From positions 23,744 through 87,743 of the forward strand of contig UQVZ01000013.1 of NCBI GenBank assembly GCA_900544675.1: a stretch of DNA of 64,000 bases, read 5' to 3'. The translations under genes and the position numbers were made by a program. The first letter of the stretch is position 1, and the number at the start of each line of letters is the position of its first letter. The notes below the pieces were generated by a model. The model did not search any database and had not been told where the DNA came from. It saw only the letters and a list, made by a program, of their open reading frames with translations. Of this stretch, positions 61,872 through 64,000 are shown piece after piece. Source of the stretch: an uncultured Bacteroides sp. (GTDB lineage Bacteria; Bacteroidota; Bacteroidia; Bacteroidales; Bacteroidaceae).

Positions 61872-63587
61872 TTACCGGTATTCGTACAGCTTTACGTGTA
61901 AAATCTGAAAGTCGTCCACGCCGATGCGTGCGTGTCTGCCTTGGTGGTCTTGGTCACCGTTGAGCCGGCGGATGTACTTCAGACTTCCGTCGGGAGCGAT
62001 GTCTACTTGGTCTACTGAACCGATTCCGATACGGGTACCTCCGCTCCACGATGTGCCGGACGGTTGTTTGTTTTCACCTGCCAGTACAAAGCCGTCCTCG
62101 CCCAGCTTGGCTGGAGACGATGCCGTGGTCACTTCATCCTTGCTTTTGAACTCGACTACGATGCCGCTTCCGGCTATCAGGTATTCGTCTTTTGCCAGGC
62201 GGATAACCAGTCCGCCGCCTTCTGGCCATACGCTTCCATCGGTAGCACGCGCGTCCCACGGTAGGGTAAAGAAGTGACGGCATATTAATAAGGTGTTGTC
62301 CCAGGTCAATGTGCGCTCGACTTGCGTTTGGTCGAACAACAGACCTTTCATCTGCCCTTTGCCTTGATAGCGTGCAATGACGGGCATCAGTTTACGGAGT
62401 GTGCGGTAGCTTTGTGCCAATGGATAGGCAGAAGTATCGGGCGCATCTTCAATCGAGAAAGGGCTGAAACCGATGCCGTCATGCTCGCCGAAGACGTAGA
62501 ATGCACGTACTCCATCGTTTGGTTCCAGACGGATTTCGGGGATAAACAAGGGATTGTTGTGCAGCTTATATTGTTGGGTCCAATCGGTGAAACCTTTATC
62601 GTAGAGGTCGGGAGCCAGTAAGTCGATGCCGGGAGCGGCACAATGCCAGATGTCTATCAGGTGTGCCAGCGGTCCGGCAGAGGGGTATTCGCCGGGCTTA
62701 CGTCCGCGGCTGTTCATGGCGGCATTGACATACATCGGCAAGTTGTATGCCGAACGTCCGCATTGGATCATACGTTCTACGTACGAGGCATAGTGCCACG
62801 CCATGAATACCTCGTCGGTGTACAGGTCGGAGCCGAACACTTCTTGCCAGTTGCCTTCGGTCTTGCTTCCTGCCTTTTCCCATTTTTCCTTCAGCCACGG
62901 GTGGAGTGCCTTCTTGTTGTCTTTCAGGTATTCAAGCAACTGAGTGGGTACGGAAGCTTCGAACAGGCGGTTGGCTTCTTTCGAATAATCGCGTGCGTCC
63001 TCCAACATGCCGATTTCGTTTTCTACTTGTACCATGATGACGGTATGTTGGTCGCCGTCTGTATCAGCAAGGTGACCCATAAAGGCGGTAAATGCTTTGC
63101 TGTCAGCTTGGAATACGTTTTCCGAAAAAGGACTGGCTATTTCCAGTGGTTTGCCGGAACGAGTGCGTACACGTGGGTATTTCTTGTAGTCTTGCTTGAA
63201 CCACAGAGGCGCGTAGCAGCTCATCGAGTTCTTCCATGCCCCGAACCAAAGGAAGACCAGCCGCAGGTCGTTGGCTCGTGCCTGCCGGATGGCATGGTCA
63301 ATTAGCGTGAAGTCGTAATTCCCTTCCTTTGCCTCTATCAGGTCCCAATAAGCGGGCACCAATACGGTATTTAGCCCGATGCGTTTCAGCTTGGGGAAGA
63401 TGCGGTCGATATCTTGTGGCGAAGAGGCGGAAGAATTTCCCAGCTCTCCTCCTAAGATAAGGTAAGGGCGCTCATCTATTATTAACTGCTGGGCAGAACC
63501 TTGTTGTTGCCAGTGTGGAATGGATTGTGCCGTTGCAGACACCAATAGAATGCTGGCAATCAGGCAGAGAATCAGTCGGTTTTTCAT
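61872..63587 (-). CDS. secreted DUF5597 glycosidase (GH35-like beta-galactosidase)
   Basis: 571 residues. Signal peptide ending VSATAQ. TIM barrel with LGLNTVLVPAYWDLIEAKEG-type start, acid/base Glu in VQVENEIGML and nucleophile Glu in LFIPEIRLEP, the GH35/GH42 arrangement. The C-terminal 160 residues are the DUF5597 beta domain. It probably removes terminal galactose-type sugars from glycans in the periplasm. The substrate is not fixed, since no polysaccharide-locus neighbours are in view. Confidence 0.9.
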   Translation of the reverse strand: MKNRLILCLIASILLVSATAQSIPHWQQQGSAQQLIIDERPYLILGGELGNSSASSPQDIDRIFPKLKRIGLNTVLVPAYWDLIEAKEGNYDFTLIDHAIRQARANDLRLVFLWFGAWKNSMSCYAPLWFKQDYKKYPRVRTRSGKPLEIASPFSENVFQADSKAFTAFMGHLADTDGDQHTVIMVQVENEIGMLEDARDYSKEANRLFEASVPTQLLEYLKDNKKALHPWLKEKWEKAGSKTEGNWQEVFGSDLYTDEVFMAWHYASYVERMIQCGRSAYNLPMYVNAAMNSRGRKPGEYPSAGPLAHLIDIWHCAAPGIDLLAPDLYDKGFTDWTQQYKLHNNPLFIPEIRLEPNDGVRAFYVFGEHDGIGFSPFSIEDAPDTSAYPLAQSYRTLRKLMPVIARYQGKGQMKGLLFDQTQVERTLTWDNTLLICRHFFTLPWDARATDGSVWPEGGGLVIRLAKDEYLIAGSGIVVEFKSKDEVTTASSPAKLGEDGFVLAGENKQPSGTSWSGGTRIGIGSVDQVDIAPDGSLKYIRRLNGDQDHQGRHARIGVDDFQILHVKLYEYR

Positions 63588-63626
63588 ACAATGATAGGGT
63601 TAAGGAGTTATGGGTATTTTTATCGG

Positions 63627-64000
63627 TTATAAGTCATTTATCTCTTCTTCAGTTAATCCGGTGGCTTGCTGAATGATATTCGCCGGAACGCCCAATTCCT
63701 TTAATTTACGCGCGTTCTCTATTTTTTCTTCGTGCTTCCCTTTTGCCATTCCTTCTGCCATTCCTTCAGCTCTACCTTCAGCCTTACCTTCAGCTCTACC
63801 TTGTGCCATGCCTTCAGCTCTACCTTGTGCCATGCCTTCAGCTCTACCTTGTGCCATGCCTTGTGCCATACCTTTCGCCATCCCTTCTGCCATGCCTTTA
63901 GCTACAGCTTTCATCTCTGCCGTTTCAAGCACGTTCTTCCAGTCGCGGTAAACCTTCAGGCTGTCTTCGTATTCGTCGTATTGCTTTTTGGTGAACTTGG
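63627..64000 (-). CDS. Rpn/PD-(D/E)XK nuclease-family protein, N-terminal part outside window
   Basis: C-terminal 124 codons of a gene whose start lies beyond 64000; the Met at 63932 is internal. The upstream frame reads KFTKKQYDEYEDSLKVYRDW, then KNVLETA, the usual end of the Rpn-type transposase/nuclease domain. After that come about 54 residues of GMAEGMAKGMAQGRAE-type repeats (63735-63896) and a short tail (LGVPANIIQQATGLTEEEI), common in this family. The repeats are tandem 24-bp units and should vary in number between strains. Confidence 0.87.
   Translation of the reverse strand, partial: KFTKKQYDEYEDSLKVYRDWKNVLETAEMKAVAKGMAEGMAKGMAQGMAQGRAEGMAQGRAEGMAQGRAEGKAEGRAEGMAEGMAKGKHEEKIENARKLKELGVPANIIQQATGLTEEEINDL

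Overview
The window is a Bacteroidales chromosome segment, most likely Bacteroidaceae (Bacteroides/Phocaeicola-like). The evidence is the Bacteroidota -7 promoter element TAnnTTTG in front of most transcription units, a TonB-dependent receptor paired with an acidic-tailed surface lipoprotein, and families largely typical of this order (OmpH pair with murI, DUF3836, BT_3928-like DoxX protein, DUF1599, DUF5597 glycosidase). Housekeeping genes are about half G+C. Two segments are clearly more A+T rich: about 5.6-13.1 kb and the sensory parts of the 19-24 kb cluster.

Layout. 1-5.5 kb: end of one OmpH gene, a second OmpH gene, murI, a secreted tricorn-like S41 protease and tRNA-Gln(TTG). 5.7-12.8 kb: an A+T-rich defence-type island read on the minus strand. 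It holds a retron (ncRNA, reverse transcriptase, all-helical partner), a four-gene operon (HAD phosphatase, ComF-like phosphoribosyltransferase, DprA/SLOG protein, unknown protein), a WYL regulator and a dead XRE-type HTH gene. The three promoters of the island carry the same inverted repeat at the same spacing, so the whole island looks like one WYL regulon. 13.2-18.9 kb: mutS and a secreted M16 peptidase. 19.1-25.4 kb: two sensor kinases with near-identical kinase halves but unrelated sensor halves, one OmpR-type response regulator, an ABC transporter with two membrane partners and a small DUF3836-like protein. Three promoters here share a triple direct repeat with 11-bp period. 25.7-30.7 kb: TonB receptor and duplicated beta-helix lipoprotein. 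30.9-36.3 kb: Wadjet/Mks-type SMC genes jetABC (mksFEB) with no jetD nuclease following.

36.4-64 kb is mostly ordinary core: rnr, a winged-helix protein, MgtC-like protein, cation efflux, epimerase plus PAP2, GIN-domain lipoprotein, MATE exporter, folE with a SPOR protein, tpiA, DoxX-like protein with DUF1599, iron-containing alcohol dehydrogenase, a five-gene TolC/HlyD/ABC exporter with a divergent AraC regulator, two FKBP isomerases, a sirtuin, a rubredoxin (61405-61569), a DUF5597 glycosidase and the end of an Rpn-type PD-(D/E)XK gene. Gaps in this half are filled with at least four families of short dispersed repeats, one of which runs into a coding sequence, and with a dense GTTTCA/TGAAAC hairpin array at 61.7 kb.

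Best candidates for something undescribed: (1) the WYL-controlled retron plus SLOG/PRTase/HAD island, (2) the two mosaic kinases sharing one regulator and its operator, (3) the nuclease-less Wadjet-like operon. Assignments rest on motif reading and family knowledge; no database search was run.
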